From: Catenulispora acidiphila DSM 44928
Lineage (GTDB): Bacteria; Actinomycetota; Actinomycetes; Streptomycetales; Catenulisporaceae
Assembly (NCBI RefSeq): GCF_000024025.1
Contig: NC_013131.1
Span: forward strand, 6,138,001 to 6,202,000
DNA: 64,000 bases
Direction: 5' to 3'
Below are positions 33,080 to 42,341 of the stretch, one piece after another (positions within the stretch are counted from its first letter, which is position 1; each line of letters begins with the position of its first letter). The notes beneath the pieces were generated by a model. It ran no database searches and was not told where the DNA came from. It was given only the letters and a program-made list of their open reading frames with translations. The position numbers and the translations under genes are program-made.

Positions 33080-36000
33080 CTAACCACGCGGCGGTACCGG
33101 ATGCCGCGGCATCCACGGCGGCCACTGCTCGGCCGGGCGCGCGCCGCCCGGTTCGGGCTCGGCCGCGCCGCCCACCGCAGCATCCACCGCACCATCCACC
33201 ACACCCACCACCCCGCCGGGACCGGCGTCGAGCCCGAGCAGCTTGCGCAGCTCGACCGTCACCGGCGACGACGTCCCGTCGAACACCGTATAAGCATCCT
33301 GCCACGCCGCCCGCGCCCCGGCCGGATCCCCGAGCCGCTCGTGGATCCGGCCGATCAGCACCAGCGCCAATCCCAGCCCGGGACGGTCGCCGAGTTCGGT
33401 GAGCGTCTCGGCGGCGTGCCCGGCGGCCTCCAGCGCCTCGTCGTGCACGCCCTGGTCGAACAGGGCCTCGCCGAGCCGCAGATGCGACCAGCCCAGCCGC
33501 CGGAGCTGCCCGATGCCGCAGTGGATGTCCGAGGCCTCGCGGTGGCAGGCGGCGGCGCGGTCGGGGAAGCCGGCCTCGCGCAGCACCATGCCGGTGGCGT
33601 GCAGGCCGTACGCCAGGGCGCTGGCGTCCCCGTGGGCCCGCCGCAGGGCCAGACCCCGCTCGGCCAGTTCCCGCGCCTCCTGGGGCTGCTGGACGCGGCA
33701 CAGGCTCTGCGCCAGATTGAGCTGCGCCTCCGACAGCTGCTCCCAGCCGGCGCCGGTCTCCTCCAGCAGACGCAGCGCCTCGGAGGCGGCGCGCATGGAC
33801 TCCTCGTCGCGTCCGGCGCGCCAGTGGTTCGCGGACAGCACCGACAACGCTTCCAGCAGGTAGCCGGGCTCGGGGAGACCGCGCGCCACCGAAACCGCCG
33901 CAGCCGCCTGGACATCCGCCTCCGCCAAGTACCAGGACTGCGACAGCGAATACGCGAGCTGCGATCGTGCGATGACCTCCGCGCGGCGGTTGTCGTCCCG
34001 GTCGGCCTCGTCGATGACGACGGCCGCCAGCCGTGCCAGATCCTCGTCACCGGGTCCGGACTGGCACAAGATGCCCAGCCAGTACAGGAGATCGGCGCAG
34101 GCATCGACGACCGCGGAGCCGCCGGAATCGCGGCTCAGCAGCGCCTGCGCAGCCGCCGCACACACCGCCTCCCGCTCACGCTCGCCCCACGCCATGCACT
34201 CCCCGGGATCGTCCGGGACGTCGACCGTCTCCGGCTCGGCTATCAGCCCGACGAGGTTGGCCGCGCACCGGTTCACCCGGGTCGCCGCGGCGGCGCAGTA
34301 CCCCAGGTAGTGCTGGATTAAGCGGTCCAGTGCCGCGCGCGGCGCACCGGGACCGTCGATGTCGGCCGCCAACCGCCGCGCGAACATCCGCAGGAGCGAA
34401 TGCAGCCGGTAGCGTCCCGGGCTCGGCGACTCGACCAGACACAGATCGACCAGTTCCTCGGCGAGGTCCTCAGCCTCCTGCTGCGGACAGCACAACAGCG
34501 CCGCGACCGCCTCGACGCCGATGTCCGGGCCGTCGGGCACGGCCAGCAGCCGGAAGGCGTGCGCCTGATCTGGGCGCAGATGCTCGTAGCCGAGCCGGAA
34601 CGTCGCCTCCACGGCCAGATCCCCGGCGCGCAGCTCGTCCAGCCGCCGAGCCTCGTCGCACAGCCGGCCGGCCAGCGTCTCGGCGGTCCAGTGCGGCCGG
34701 GCGGCCAGGCGCGAGGCCAGAATGCGCACCGCCAGCGGCAGGTGGCCGCACACCGCGACCGCGCGCCGCACCGCCGGCTCGGAGCCGGTCACCCGGTCCG
34801 GACCGGCGACGGCGCGGAACAGCGCGAGCGCCTCATCGGGGTGGAAGGCGCCGAGTTCCAGCAGCCGCGCGCCGGGGACGCCGGTCAGGCGGGAGCGGCT
34901 GGTCGCCAGCACGGCGCAGCCAGGCGTGCCGGGCAGCAGCGGACGGATCTGCTCGGCGTCGCGCACGTCGTCGAGCACGATCAGCACCCGGCGTCCGGCC
35001 AGGGTGCTGCGGAACAGCTCGGAACGTTCCCGCACCGTGTCCGGCACGGCGCCCGGATCGGTCCCCAGAGCCCTGAGAAAGCCGCCGAGCACACCGCCGG
35101 GATCGGCCGGTTCGCGGTCGGTCCCGCGCAGGGCGGCGAACAGCTGGCCGTCGGGGAACTTGGCGGCAGCCAGGTGCGCGGTGTGGACGGCGAGCGTGGA
35201 CTTGCCCGCGCCGCCGATACCGGACAGCACCGCCAGCGGCATCGCCTCGCCGGGCTGCATCAGGTCGAGCAGCTGCCGGGACCAGACGGCGCGTCCGGTG
35301 AAGTCGGCGACGTCCGCCGGGAGTTGCGCCGGACCGGGCAGAGTGACAGAGGTCTGCGAAACCGGCCTGGGGACGGGCTTCGCGGAAGGGCCGGTCTGTC
35401 CCTCGGCCAGTGGGCCGGACGGTTTCCTCAGAGCTCTGGGAACCGCTCCGTCCACCCGGCTGCCGCCGTCCGAGGAACCGGCCGCGACCTGCCGATACAG
35501 GGCCCGCAGATCCGGTCCGGGATCGACGCCCAGCTCCTCGGCGAGCGTGCGCCGCGTCTGGTCGTAGACCGCCAGCGCCTCGGCTTTGCGGCCGCTGCGG
35601 GCCAGCGCGAGCATCTGCAGCTCTCGAAAACGTTCCCGGAGCGGGAACTCCGTCGCCAGCGCGGCGAGCTCGGCGGTCACCGCGTTGTACCGGCCGACCT
35701 CCAGGTCCAAGGCGATCCGGGCTTCCAGCGCGCCCAGCCGGCGCTCGGTCCACTGCGCACGCTGCGCGACCGCGAACGGCCCGGTCAGCCCGGCCAGCGG
35801 CTCGCCCTGCCACAGCGCGAGCGCCTCGTGCAGCCGGCGCGCCGCCCCGACCAGGTCGCCGGTGGCGCGCAGACCCGCCGCGACCGCCTGTCCGGCCTCG
35901 AAGGCGAGCGCGTCCACCGCCGAGGGGTCGACGGTCAGCGCGTAGCCGCCGGCCACCGAGCTGATCGGGCTGTCGGCGCCGGCGTGGTGCGCGTGGCCGG

Positions 36001-36433
36001 CGTGGGGTCCCTGGCTGGGCTGGACGGCGTGCGTCGCTTGTCCGGGGCGCTTGGCGTGGTCGGCGTGATCGGCGTACTCGGACGGCGCCGCGTGACCGGC
36101 CTGGCTCGCCTGATCTGCTTGCCCGAACCGACCTGTGTGACCGGTCTTGGCGTTCATCCCGCCCGTCCCGCCCGTCCCGCCTGTTCCGTCCATCCCGCCC
36201 AGCGCGCGCCGCAGCCGCGAGGCGTAGGTCCGGATGGTGCTCAGCGCGCCTTTCGGGGCGTCCCCGCCCCACAGCGCGTCGATCAGCTCCTCGGCCATCG
36301 CGGCGCGGCCGGGGCGCAGCGCCAGCAGGGCCAGGAGTTCGCGCTGCTGGGGCGAGCCGAGGTCGAGTTCGCCGTGCGGACCCCAGCCGCGGACCGGGCC
36401 GAGGACGCTGAACCGCCACGCGCTGTCTGCCAC
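33080..36433 (-). CDS. AfsR/SARP-type regulator with NB-ARC ATPase and TPR domains
   Basis: 1117 residues. Order: OmpR-type DNA-binding domain (FSVLGPVRGWGPHGELDLGSPQQRELLALLALRPG...EELIDALWG), bacterial transcriptional activation domain (~residues 190-345), NB-ARC ATPase with Walker A GIGGAGKSTL and Walker B VLIVLDDV, winged helix and about ten TPR units. A ~75-residue Gly/Thr/His/Ala-rich insert (encoded near 35960-36190) interrupts the DNA-binding domain before its last hairpin. SARPs activate secondary metabolism or development. I chose the GTG at 36433 because TATCCT lies 6 nt upstream. It is divergent from the acyl-CoA operon and convergent with the aldo/keto reductase, 8 bp away. Confidence 0.9.
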   Translation of the reverse strand: MADSAWRFSVLGPVRGWGPHGELDLGSPQQRELLALLALRPGRAAMAEELIDALWGGDAPKGALSTIRTYASRLRRALGGMDGTGGTGGTGGMNAKTGHTGRFGQADQASQAGHAAPSEYADHADHAKRPGQATHAVQPSQGPHAGHAHHAGADSPISSVAGGYALTVDPSAVDALAFEAGQAVAAGLRATGDLVGAARRLHEALALWQGEPLAGLTGPFAVAQRAQWTERRLGALEARIALDLEVGRYNAVTAELAALATEFPLRERFRELQMLALARSGRKAEALAVYDQTRRTLAEELGVDPGPDLRALYRQVAAGSSDGGSRVDGAVPRALRKPSGPLAEGQTGPSAKPVPRPVSQTSVTLPGPAQLPADVADFTGRAVWSRQLLDLMQPGEAMPLAVLSGIGGAGKSTLAVHTAHLAAAKFPDGQLFAALRGTDREPADPGGVLGGFLRALGTDPGAVPDTVRERSELFRSTLAGRRVLIVLDDVRDAEQIRPLLPGTPGCAVLATSRSRLTGVPGARLLELGAFHPDEALALFRAVAGPDRVTGSEPAVRRAVAVCGHLPLAVRILASRLAARPHWTAETLAGRLCDEARRLDELRAGDLAVEATFRLGYEHLRPDQAHAFRLLAVPDGPDIGVEAVAALLCCPQQEAEDLAEELVDLCLVESPSPGRYRLHSLLRMFARRLAADIDGPGAPRAALDRLIQHYLGYCAAAATRVNRCAANLVGLIAEPETVDVPDDPGECMAWGEREREAVCAAAAQALLSRDSGGSAVVDACADLLYWLGILCQSGPGDEDLARLAAVVIDEADRDDNRRAEVIARSQLAYSLSQSWYLAEADVQAAAAVSVARGLPEPGYLLEALSVLSANHWRAGRDEESMRAASEALRLLEETGAGWEQLSEAQLNLAQSLCRVQQPQEARELAERGLALRRAHGDASALAYGLHATGMVLREAGFPDRAAACHREASDIHCGIGQLRRLGWSHLRLGEALFDQGVHDEALEAAGHAAETLTELGDRPGLGLALVLIGRIHERLGDPAGARAAWQDAYTVFDGTSSPVTVELRKLLGLDAGPGGVVGVVDGAVDAAVGGAAEPEPGGARPAEQWPPWMPRHPVPPRG

Positions 36434-36464
36434 CTGGGCAGGATACGCGCGAAGCCTGCGAGTA

Positions 36465-36493
36465 TTGATCTGACACGCCGTCAGATATATGTT
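36465..36493 (+). promoter_or_regulatory. 17-bp operator and promoter of the acyl-CoA operon
   Basis: TTGATC (36465-36470), 17 nt and TATGTT (36488-36493) form a promoter. TCTGACACGCCGTCAGA (36469-36485), a palindrome with one mismatch, fills its spacer and matches the site at 28894-28910 in length and in both outer arms. Confidence 0.75.
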
Positions 36494-36502
36494 CACCGCA
36501 CT

Positions 36503-37705
36503 ATGGACTTCGACTTCACGCCCGAGCTGCGGGCCTTCGCCGCCGACGTCGAAACCTTCCTCGACACCGAACAGGTCCCCGGGGACACCAGCGTCTTCGA
36601 CGTGACCCGGGAGAACATGGCGCAGATCGTCGACACCCCGGCGCGCCGGGCGTTCATGAAGAAGATGAGCGAGCGCGGCTGGCTCGGCATCACCTGGCCC
36701 AAGGAGTGGGGCGGCGCCGAGGGCGACGGGGTCTACGAGTACCTGCTGAACGAGGCGCTGGCCCGGCGCGGCGCCCCGCAGATCGGCAAGGGCGTTGGCA
36801 TCATCGGCAAGACGATCCTGGCGCACGGCTCGCCGTTCCTGAAGCAGAAGTTCCTCCCGAAGATCCTGCGCAACGAGGTGGAGTTCGCGGTCGGCTACAG
36901 CGAACCGGACTCCGGCTCGGACGCCGCCTCGATGAAGCTCAGGGCCGTGCGCACCACCCGCGACGGCGTCGAGGGCTGGGTGCTCGACGGCCAGAAGACC
37001 TGGACCACCTCGGCGCACTTCGCCGAGTGGTACTGGGTCGGCGCCCGCACCGACCCCGCCGCGCGCAAGCACTTCGGCATCACGCTGTTCCTGGTCCCGC
37101 TGGACCACCCCGGCATCACCGTCCAGGGCATCTGGACCATGGGCGAGGAGCGCACCAACTCAGTCTTCTTCGACGCCGTCTTCGTCCCCGACGACCACCG
37201 CGTCGGCGAGCTGAACAAGGGCTTCCAGTACATCTCCGAGGCACTGGACCTCGAGCGCTTCACCATGTTCACCTACTCCCCGATCGCCGCGCGCTTCGAG
37301 CTGCTCGTGAACTGGCTGCGCAACGCCGAGGTCGACGACGAGCCAGTCCGCCAGGACCCGGTCACCCGCCGCCGCGTCGCCCGCCTGGCCACCGAGGCGG
37401 AGGTGGCACGCCTGCTGGGCCTGCGCGTCGTCGCGGCCTCAATGAAGTCAGGTCCACCGCCGACCACCGAAGCCAGCGAGTACAAGCTCTACGCCACCGA
37501 GCTGTCCCAACGCGTCGCCAACGCCGCCATGGACCTGGCCGCCCCGGGCTCCCAGCTCCGCGTAGGCACCGAGGAGGCACCGATGGCCGGCCGCGCCGAG
37601 TCGACGTACCGCTACACGGTCCTCGACACCATCGGCGGCGGAACATCAGAGGTGCAGAAGAACATCATCGCGCGCCGGCGCCTGGGCCTGCCGAAGAACT
37701 TCTGA
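36503..37705 (+). CDS. acyl-CoA dehydrogenase (FadE-like, alpha-type)
   Basis: 400 residues. GITWPKEWGG, AVGYSEPDSGSDAASM and GQKTWTTSAHFAEWYW mark the N-terminal and middle domains. The C-terminus is DTIGGGTSEVQKNIIARRRLGLP. This form is typical of the actinobacterial heteromeric dehydrogenases (FadE26/28-like) that act on bulky or branched acyl-CoAs with a second, divergent subunit. The probable partner is the gene at 40133. First gene of a five-gene operon; the CoA transferase starts 1 bp after its stop. Confidence 0.92.
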   Translation: MDFDFTPELRAFAADVETFLDTEQVPGDTSVFDVTRENMAQIVDTPARRAFMKKMSERGWLGITWPKEWGGAEGDGVYEYLLNEALARRGAPQIGKGVGIIGKTILAHGSPFLKQKFLPKILRNEVEFAVGYSEPDSGSDAASMKLRAVRTTRDGVEGWVLDGQKTWTTSAHFAEWYWVGARTDPAARKHFGITLFLVPLDHPGITVQGIWTMGEERTNSVFFDAVFVPDDHRVGELNKGFQYISEALDLERFTMFTYSPIAARFELLVNWLRNAEVDDEPVRQDPVTRRRVARLATEAEVARLLGLRVVAASMKSGPPPTTEASEYKLYATELSQRVANAAMDLAAPGSQLRVGTEEAPMAGRAESTYRYTVLDTIGGGTSEVQKNIIARRRLGLPKNF

Positions 37706-37706
37706 G

Positions 37707-39101
37707 ATGGCGGACGCGACAGAACCGCGCGGCGGTCGGGAAACTCGCGGCGCGGCAGTCGACGGCCGGGCGGCAGTCGGCAGCGGCACGGCGATCGGCG
37801 GCGGGGCAGTCGGCGGAGCGGCGATCGGCAGGGACTCGGCGATCGGCAGCGGGGCAGTCGGCGGAGCGGCGGCAGTCGGCAGCGCAGCAGTCAGCGGCTC
37901 GGCGGTCAGCGGCGCGGCAGTCGGCGACGGCGCGGCAGTCAGCGGCGCGGCAGCTCCCCTGCTCGCAGGCATCAAAGTCCTCAACCTCGCCAGCGTGGGT
38001 CCCGCGGCTCGCGCCGGGCGTTGGCTGGCTGATTACGGCGCCGCGGTCGTGAACGTCGGCGCCGTGCCCTCTCGGGGCAAAGAACCAATTCAGATCACGC
38101 CGGTCTTCCACGCCTACAGCGGGCATCGCGGCATGCGCCGGATCCTGTTGGATCTGAAGGCCGAGCGGGGGCGGGAGGCCTTCCTGCGCATGGCTGAGCG
38201 CGCCGATGTGGTGATCGAGTCCTTCCGTCCTGGCGTGACCGACCGCCTCGGGGTCGGGTATGAGGCGGTGCGCGGTCGCAATGCGAAGATCGTCTACTGC
38301 TCCACGACCGGGTTCGGCCAGTCTGGTCCGCATGCGCAGTGGGCTGGGCACGACCTGGATTACCTCGCGGTCGGCGGTTATCTGGCTGTCGGCGAGCCCG
38401 GCGTGCGGGGCAATCCCGCGCTGCCCGGCGCGACTCTGGCCGACAGTGCCGGCGGCGGTATGCACGCGGTCATCGCGATCCTCGCCGCGCTGGTGAAGGG
38501 TGAGGGCGCGTATCTTGACGTCTCGGTTGCCGACGGCGTGCTGTCGCTGATGTCGCTGGCGGTCGACGAGTATCTGGCTACCGGCAGCGAGCCCGGATAT
38601 CAGCACTCGATGACCTCCGGTCGCTATGCCTGCTATGGCACCTATGCGGCCGGCGACGGCCGGTGGCTCGCCGTCGCGGCGATCGAGCCGAGGTTCTGGG
38701 CGAACTTCTGCCGGCTGCTCGGGCTGGAGAAGTGGGCCGGGCATCAGACCGATGACGTTGTGCAGGACCAGATCCGCGCGGACATCGCGACTTCTCTGGC
38801 TGCCAAGGACCGCGACGCGTGGGTCGCGATCCTGTCCGGCGCGGACACCTGCGTCGCGCCGGTTCTCAGCGTCGCCGAGCTGACGGAGGACGCTCAATAC
38901 CGCTCCCGCGATGCGTTCGTGGCGGCGCAGCATCCGGAGCACGGCGAGCTGCGCCAGAGCGCGCCGCTGCTGGCCGGGATGCTCCGCTCCGACCAGCCCT
39001 ATCAGCTCCCTTCGGGTACCCACAGCGCGCAACTGCTGCTGGAAGCCGGATTCACCGAGGCCGAGATCAAGGAACTGCTGGAGGAAGGCACCGTGGCATG
39101 A
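37707..39101 (+). CDS. class III CoA transferase (CaiB/BaiF family) with expanded N-terminus
   Basis: 464 residues. From residue ~85 it is a class III CoA transferase: LLAGIKVLNLASVGPAARAGRWLADYGAAVV, VVIESFRPGVTDRLGVGYE, CSTTGFGQSGPHAQWAGHDLDY with the expected catalytic Asp, and a full C-terminus. It would activate a carboxylic acid by moving CoA from a donor, doing the job of a CoA ligase for this pathway. The first ~80 residues are an Ala/Gly/Ser/Val repeat encoded by GGCAGTCGGCGGAGC-like DNA and absent from the family. Many T-ending codons appear in 38100-38950. It overlaps the next gene by ATGA. Confidence 0.88.
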   Translation: MADATEPRGGRETRGAAVDGRAAVGSGTAIGGGAVGGAAIGRDSAIGSGAVGGAAAVGSAAVSGSAVSGAAVGDGAAVSGAAAPLLAGIKVLNLASVGPAARAGRWLADYGAAVVNVGAVPSRGKEPIQITPVFHAYSGHRGMRRILLDLKAERGREAFLRMAERADVVIESFRPGVTDRLGVGYEAVRGRNAKIVYCSTTGFGQSGPHAQWAGHDLDYLAVGGYLAVGEPGVRGNPALPGATLADSAGGGMHAVIAILAALVKGEGAYLDVSVADGVLSLMSLAVDEYLATGSEPGYQHSMTSGRYACYGTYAAGDGRWLAVAAIEPRFWANFCRLLGLEKWAGHQTDDVVQDQIRADIATSLAAKDRDAWVAILSGADTCVAPVLSVAELTEDAQYRSRDAFVAAQHPEHGELRQSAPLLAGMLRSDQPYQLPSGTHSAQLLLEAGFTEAEIKELLEEGTVA

Positions 39102-39637
39102 CCGACGACCTGCCCGCCGACGTCACGGCGCTGATCGACCGCACCTGCTACGAGGAGGCCGCCGACTTCCCCGTGGAGCGCGGCTACGTCTGGACCTCGT
39201 GCGCCTCGGTCGAGAACGGCAATCCGCTGTTCTGGGACGAGACCGCCGCCGCGGAGATCACCGGCGGGCCGATCGCGCCGCCGTCGATGCTGTCGACGTG
39301 GTTCCGTCCGCACCACTGGACGCCCGGGCAGGACGAGCCGAAGCTGCCGCTCCAAGTCCACTTCGACCTCAAGAAGCGGCTGGACCTGCCCGAGGCGATC
39401 ATCGCGGAGTTCACCACGGTGTTCCACGAGCCGGTCCGGCCCGGAGACGTCCTGACCACCTGCCAGCGGCTGCGCTCGGTGAGCGGCGTCAAGACCACGA
39501 AGCTGGGGCGCGGGCGGTTCTGGACCATCGACGTCGAATACCGCAACGTGCGCGGCGAGCTGTGCGGGGTCGAGTCCTACACCGGCTTCGGCTACAACCG
39601 GCAGAACGCGCAGAACCGGCAGGAGCAGAGCGCATGA
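39098..39637 (+). CDS. MaoC-like dehydratase/hydratase, FAS1-type N-terminal half
   Basis: 179 residues with a single hot-dog domain. GYVWTSCASVENGNPLFWDE and GPIAPPSMLSTWFRPHHW near the start and VFHEPVRPGDVLTT later are typical of the non-catalytic or partly catalytic half of two-subunit enoyl-CoA hydratases (ChsH1-like). It should pair with the next product. Start and stop are both coupled to neighbours by ATGA. Confidence 0.83.
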   Translation: MTDDLPADVTALIDRTCYEEAADFPVERGYVWTSCASVENGNPLFWDETAAAEITGGPIAPPSMLSTWFRPHHWTPGQDEPKLPLQVHFDLKKRLDLPEAIIAEFTTVFHEPVRPGDVLTTCQRLRSVSGVKTTKLGRGRFWTIDVEYRNVRGELCGVESYTGFGYNRQNAQNRQEQSA

Positions 39638-40110
39638 AACCGCAGCTGACGCTGGAAGACGTCGCCGTCGGGGACGCCCTGCCGGTGCTGAGCTACGAAG
39701 TGTCCGCGACGACGGTCGTCCTGGGCGCGCTGGCGACCCGCGACTGGCGGCCGATGCACCACGACCACGATTTCGCCGTGACCCGCAACGGCGTCCGGGA
39801 CATCTTCCTGAACACGCCGAACCAGGCCGCGTGGTTCGAGCGCTACCTCACCGACTGGACCGGCCCGCACGGACGCCCCGGGCGCATGCGCTTCCGGATG
39901 TCGGACTCGGTGTTCCCCGGCGACACGATGGCGATCACCGGCACGGTGACCGGCGTGCGCGTGGACGAGGCCGGCTGCGGCTGGATCGAGGTCGATCTGG
40001 ACCTGGCGGTCGGCGCGGAGTCCAAGACCGGCTGCTCGGCGCGCATCGCCGTCCCGGTCTCCCCCGACGACAACCCGTGGGCCCGGCGCGGCGAGCGCTG
40101 GCGTCCCTAG
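39634..40110 (+). CDS. MaoC-like enoyl-CoA hydratase subunit
   Basis: 158 residues with a hot-dog fold carrying the hydratase signature ATRDWRPMHHDHDFA, whose Asp and His are the usual catalytic pair, and DIFLNTPNQAAWFERYLTDW. Together with the preceding protein it would form a heteromeric hydratase adding water to the 2-enoyl-CoA made by the dehydrogenases. Unlike mycobacterial ChsH2, no DUF35 domain is fused here. The operon's sister module at 28.9 kb encodes one instead. Confidence 0.85.
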   Translation: MKPQLTLEDVAVGDALPVLSYEVSATTVVLGALATRDWRPMHHDHDFAVTRNGVRDIFLNTPNQAAWFERYLTDWTGPHGRPGRMRFRMSDSVFPGDTMAITGTVTGVRVDEAGCGWIEVDLDLAVGAESKTGCSARIAVPVSPDDNPWARRGERWRP

Positions 40111-40132
40111 CGAGCGAGAGAAGGCCCTGAGG

Positions 40133-41254
40133 ATGGACCTCGACTTCAGCGAAGAGCAGCTCCTGCTGCGCGACACGGTGCGCGACCTGTGCGCCAAGCA
40201 CGTCCCGGCAACCATCGTGCGCGCCCTGGAGAACGACCCCGAGCGCTACCCGGAGGACTTCTGGAAGCAGGCCGCACAGCTCGGACTGCACGGCATGCGC
40301 CTGCCGGAGGACCACGGCGGCACCGACATGACCTTGCTGGACGCGGCGCTGGTGTACGCCGAACTCGGCCGCGCACTCGTCCCCTCCCCGCACTTCGCCA
40401 GCACGGTGCTCGCCGGACAAGTGCTGGCCATGGCGGGCAGCGCCGAGCAGCAGGAGCGCTGGCTGCCGCGAATCGCTTCCGGCGACGGGATCTTCACAAT
40501 CGCATGGCTGGAGCCGGATCGGAGCTGCGGACCCAAAGGTGTGAGAGCGAAAGCCCTCCCGGCCAAGGGCGGCGGCTATCGGCTGACAGGCGTCAAGCGC
40601 CACGTCCCCTATGCCCGCAGCGCAGAACGGATCCTGGTCCTGGCACGCGACGAAGCCGCTGACGAGGTGGTGTTCCTGCTGGTGGATCCGGCAGCCGAGG
40701 GCGTGCGGCTGACGCAGCAACTGACCGTCGCCTCCGACACGCAGTACCGAGTCGACCTCGAGGACGTGTACGTCGCCGAGGACGCAGTCATCCGTGGCGG
40801 CTGGCAGCTGTGGGACACGGTCATGCACGACGCGATCGTCCTGGCAGCAGCCCAGTCCTCCGGCGCAGCCCGCCGCACCCTGGAGTTCACCGTCGACTAC
40901 GCCCTGACCCGGCACCAGTTCGACAAGCCACTCGGCGCCTTCCAAGCGATCGCCCACTACCTCGCCGACGCCGTGACCGCCGTCGACGGCGCCGAAACCC
41001 TGGTATGGGAAGCAGCCTGGGCCCGCGACACCGGCCGCCCCACGGCAAAGCTCGCCCCGATGGCGAAACTGTTCGCCGCCGACACCTTCCGCGACGTGAC
41101 CGCGACCGCGCAGCAGATCTTCGGCGGCAACGGCTTCACCGTCGAGTTCGACACCCAGCTCTACTTCCGCCGCGCCAAGCAGTGGCAGATGGCCTGGTGG
41201 GACGCGCGCTACCTCGAGGAGCTGATCGCGGCCGAGGTGCTGGACGCGGCTTGA
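40133..41254 (+). CDS. acyl-CoA dehydrogenase (divergent, beta-type partner)
   Basis: 373 residues. The fold is clear (DFSEEQLLLRDTVRDLCAKH, GLHGMRLPEDHGG, TRHQFDKPLGAFQAIAHYLAD, QIFGGNGFTVEFDTQLYFRRAK), but the middle-domain SEP and GGTSE-type motifs are missing: AWLEPDRSCGPKGV stands in the former position. This is the pattern of the second subunit of heterotetrameric FadE enzymes. The last gene of the operon, 22 bp after the hydratase. Confidence 0.9.
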   Translation: MDLDFSEEQLLLRDTVRDLCAKHVPATIVRALENDPERYPEDFWKQAAQLGLHGMRLPEDHGGTDMTLLDAALVYAELGRALVPSPHFASTVLAGQVLAMAGSAEQQERWLPRIASGDGIFTIAWLEPDRSCGPKGVRAKALPAKGGGYRLTGVKRHVPYARSAERILVLARDEAADEVVFLLVDPAAEGVRLTQQLTVASDTQYRVDLEDVYVAEDAVIRGGWQLWDTVMHDAIVLAAAQSSGAARRTLEFTVDYALTRHQFDKPLGAFQAIAHYLADAVTAVDGAETLVWEAAWARDTGRPTAKLAPMAKLFAADTFRDVTATAQQIFGGNGFTVEFDTQLYFRRAKQWQMAWWDARYLEELIAAEVLDAA

Positions 41255-41339
41255 GTGCGATTAAAAGGCGGCTGGCGACAACAAGGTAAGTTTCTCCACC
41301 GCGAACCAGCCCCGCCGTATTTCGCCCGATCCCCCGCCT

Positions 41340-42191
41340 CTACTTCTTCCGCGCCACGACCCCGTAAGCGATCTGCCGCTCTCGCACCGCCTTCGTCACC
41401 GGACCTTCGTTCCACCACGCCGCCATCGGCACCAGTCCCGGTTCCAGCGGCTGCAAATCGCCCAGGAGCTCCAGGACCTCGTCGCGGCTGCGTGCCTGGC
41501 ACGGGATCGTCGACTGGCGGAAGGCGGCGGCGGTGGCGCGGGCCAGCTCGACGGCGAGGTCGGTGGCGCCGTGGGTGAGGACCAGACAGCTGCCCGGGGG
41601 GCAGCCGTCCATGAGGGTGCGCAGATGCTTGGCGGGTTGTTCGTGGTCGAGCAGGAAGTGCAGGAGGCCGGTGGCGATCATGGCCACCGGTTCGTTGAAG
41701 TCGATCAGTGCGGTCAGGACCGGGTCGCGCAGGAGTGCCTCGGGTTCGCGCAGGTCCCCCTCGACGAATGCGGTGCCGGGACCGCCGTCGGTGAGCAGGA
41801 CCCGTGCGTGGGACAGCACGATGGGGTCGTTGTCGACGTAGGCGACCCGGGCTGTCGCCTCGACTCCGCGCACGATCTGGTGTGTGGAGGGCATCGTGGG
41901 CAGGCCGGTACCGATGTCGACGAACTGGCGCACGCCGACGGTCGCCAGGCGCACGAGGGCGCGGCGCAGGAAGTCGCGCTGTTCGCGGCAGGTGTCGCGT
42001 AAGTACGGATTGGCGCGCAGCAGGAGTTCGGCGGCTGCGCGGTCGGCGCGGAAGTGGTCCTTGCCGCCGAGCAGGAAGTCGTACAACCTCGCGACGTGCG
42101 GGGAGTCGGTGTCGAGCGCGGCCGGACGCCGCGGCTGCGGGGCGTCGAACAGCGGCGGCAGCGGACCGCCCAGTCCCTCGTGATCGGCCAT
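41340..42191 (-). CDS. DUF574 S-adenosylmethionine-dependent methyltransferase
   Basis: 283 residues. SPHVARLYDFLLGGKDHFRADR and the motif I sequence VDIGTGLPTMPSTHQIV identify the actinobacteria-specific DUF574 family of Rossmann-fold methyltransferases. VAYVDNDPIVLSHARVLL supplies the acidic ribose-binding residue. Substrates are mostly unknown, and members are very numerous in Streptomyces-like genomes. AGGAGG precedes the ATG. Divergent from the MFS transporter. Confidence 0.92.
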   Translation of the reverse strand: MADHEGLGGPLPPLFDAPQPRRPAALDTDSPHVARLYDFLLGGKDHFRADRAAAELLLRANPYLRDTCREQRDFLRRALVRLATVGVRQFVDIGTGLPTMPSTHQIVRGVEATARVAYVDNDPIVLSHARVLLTDGGPGTAFVEGDLREPEALLRDPVLTALIDFNEPVAMIATGLLHFLLDHEQPAKHLRTLMDGCPPGSCLVLTHGATDLAVELARATAAAFRQSTIPCQARSRDEVLELLGDLQPLEPGLVPMAAWWNEGPVTKAVRERQIAYGVVARKK

Positions 42192-42341
42192 GCACCCTCC
42201 TGGCGGGCCGGGCCCCGGTCGGTTGTCAGCGCTCGAAGAGAGCCCAGCTTAACCATACTTTTTCTCAGGTCCACAAGCCTTCAGCCAACGATAAGATCTC
42301 TTCTGGCAAGGGGTGGACAAGGCCAGGGGCGGAGTCAGTAC

